Shown here: positions 22,062 through 22,848 of the stretch, piece by piece
How the letters are laid out: the number at the start of each line of letters is the position of its first letter
Position numbering within the stretch: the first letter of the stretch is position 1
From: a virus
DNA length: 22,848 nucleotides
Virus record (IMG/VR): IMGVR_UViG_3300047673_000155
Location: 1 to 22,848 of that record
Reading direction: 5' to 3' (one strand)
The notes under the pieces: generated by a model
Databases searched by the model: none
What the model was told of the DNA's origin: nothing
Seen by the model: the letters and a program-made list of their open reading frames with translations, nothing else
Program-made: the position numbers and the translations under genes

Positions 22062-22780
22062 CACAGCTCCCTCAACGCGCGCTTCAGTTCCCAGCTGGCC
22101 GTCTCGCACTCGCCGCTGAGCAGCCAGTTCACGTACGTCTCGGGCAGCGCAGTGAGCGCGCGGCCTTTGTACTGGCCGAAGCTGATCTTCGTGAGGCGTT
22201 CGCACATCACGTCGACGAGCAGCTCCCAGCCGGTGCCGAAGCTGAGGATGTAGTTGATGAGCGCGAGACAGCGTTCGCAGTCGCCCATCGCACTGTGTGC
22301 GTTCTTCATCGGGGGCAGCGTGACGCCGTGCGTTCTTTCGAGCGTGCTCAGCAGCAAATCCAGCCGATAGCCCGAAACGTCCTGAATGAATCGCTTGGCG
22401 CCGCGGATCGTGCAACCGACCTCTGCGCCCTTGGGCACGTAGTAGTCGATGTACTTCATGTCGAAGCTGGGGAAGCCGTGGCCGAAGATGTAGAACTTCT
22501 CGGTGGGCAGAACACCGAATGCCTCGGGCAGCACTTCGCTGATCGTCGGAGCCTGCTTGACCTGATAGTCGTACAGGCCGTGAACGTCGGTGGCTCTAGG
22601 GTCGATAGGTCGCAGGGGGTTGACCAGGGTCTCGAAGCGGCGAACCGGTTCGAGCTGCGTCATGAATTCGCCGATGTTCAGGCGGCACTCGATGAACGCG
22701 ATTTCGCAGACCTTGTCGTCGCGGGACATGCCCGTGCACTCCAGGTCCATAACAAAAATTTTCATGTGGGTGGGTTCCAT
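22061..22780 (-). CDS. DEDDh 3'-5' exonuclease with C-terminal DUF3820-like domain (ExoX-like)
   Basis: The protein has 239 residues. The DnaQ-type site is complete: FVMDLECTG (Asp12, Glu14), SFDMKYID in the ExoII region, and NAHSAMGDCERC with the final His and Asp of the DEDDh set. The C-terminus (about 195-235: ISFGQYKGRALTALPETYVNWLL, ELKRALREL) matches the small DUF3820 domain found at the end of ExoX-like exonucleases. It would degrade DNA 3' ends in repair or mismatch processing, or hydrolyse host DNA. Two starts are possible, ATG 22780 and ATG 22765 (MKIFVMD). Neither has a good ribosome site, and the first begins only four bases after a terminator-like hairpin. Confidence 0.9.
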   Translation of the reverse strand: MEPTHMKIFVMDLECTGMSRDDKVCEIAFIECRLNIGEFMTQLEPVRRFETLVNPLRPIDPRATDVHGLYDYQVKQAPTISEVLPEAFGVLPTEKFYIFGHGFPSFDMKYIDYYVPKGAEVGCTIRGAKRFIQDVSGYRLDLLLSTLERTHGVTLPPMKNAHSAMGDCERCLALINYILSFGTGWELLVDVMCERLTKISFGQYKGRALTALPETYVNWLLSGECETASWELKRALREL

Positions 22781-22809
22781 GAAAAGAGCCGCTCCCGAAA
22801 GAGCGGCTC
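22781..22809 (-). terminator. Terminator-like hairpin directly before ExoX-like gene
   Basis: GAGCCGCTC (22786-22794) and GAGCGGCTC (22801-22809) form a perfect 9-bp stem with a 6-base loop. Read on the - strand it is followed by TTTTC and then the ATG at 22780, as an intrinsic terminator would be. It would stop or attenuate transcription coming from the right of the window. Confidence 0.75.
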
Positions 22810-22830
22810 ACTGCTATAGGACTGCAGTGC

Positions 22831-22848
22831 TTACAGCTGCGGCGCTTC
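22831..22848 (-). CDS. Possible 3' end of another - strand gene (partial)
   Basis: Read from the right edge on the - strand, the frame GAA-GCG-CCG-CAG-CTG runs into TAA at 22831-22833 (EAPQL then stop), about 21 bases before the terminator-like hairpin. This is what the end of a gene would look like, but only five codons are visible, so the call rests on context. Confidence 0.3.
   Translation of the reverse strand, partial: EAPQL

Noticed and set aside
1-22848. tRNA, rRNA, integrase, transposase or attachment sites
   Set aside because: No cloverleaf-like segment, recombinase motif or insertion-sequence end was seen while reading both strands. Absence by eye is not proof for tRNAs.

Overview
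The window is part of a tailed double-stranded DNA phage genome (Caudoviricetes). Genes are packed tightly with 1 to 19 base overlaps, there are no rRNA or tRNA genes, and tail, lysis and DNA-replication modules sit side by side. Base composition is GC-rich (by eye about 60%). Spanin genes imply a Gram-negative host. GC-rich codon use would fit a Burkholderiales or similar proteobacterial host, but that is inference. The window is a fragment: its first gene runs off the left edge and a gene end is probably cut at the right edge.

Layout. Positions 3-3743 (+ strand) hold the end of the tail module: a truncated tail-associated protein, two small overlapping proteins, an 841-residue tail fibre with an expanded Ala-rich repeat shaft, and a 62-residue protein after it. 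Positions 3877-5690 (+ strand) are a complete lysis cassette: a membrane-anchored coiled-coil protein, a GH108-type muramidase endolysin, a two-span holin, and Rz with Rz1 nested in another frame. A perfect 16-bp bidirectional terminator (5734-5770) separates this from a long leftward (- strand) block.

The - strand block (22780 down to 5808) is almost gapless and is read in this order: ExoX-like DEDDh exonuclease, small conserved protein, dNMP kinase, full-length PolA (5' nuclease, 3'-5' exonuclease and polymerase in one 1120-residue chain), small proteins including a zinc finger, PD-(D/E)XK nuclease resembling RecU, Dda/RecD-like SF1 helicase, ATP-dependent DNA ligase, HD phosphohydrolase, SbcD-like and SbcC-like recombination nuclease subunits, a cluster of small uncharacterised proteins including a DUF1653/Cys-rich fusion, a cytosine-methylase-like protein, thymidylate synthase ThyA, and a short lower-GC gene at the end.

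Together these genes supply dNMP synthesis and phosphorylation (ThyA, dNMP kinase, HD hydrolase), DNA synthesis with Okazaki-type flap removal and nick sealing (PolA plus ligase), and recombination or end processing (SbcCD, helicase, resolvase-like nuclease, ExoX). No replicative helicase, primase, RNA polymerase, terminase or capsid genes are in the window.

Points most worth a second look: exact 63-bp and 126-bp repeats in the tail-fibre shaft; the three-domain phage Pol I beside a ligase; a terminator-like hairpin ending four bases from the ExoX-like start codon; the compact cluster of uncharacterised genes at 7081-9613; and an HD phosphohydrolase of the broad family that includes DatZ.
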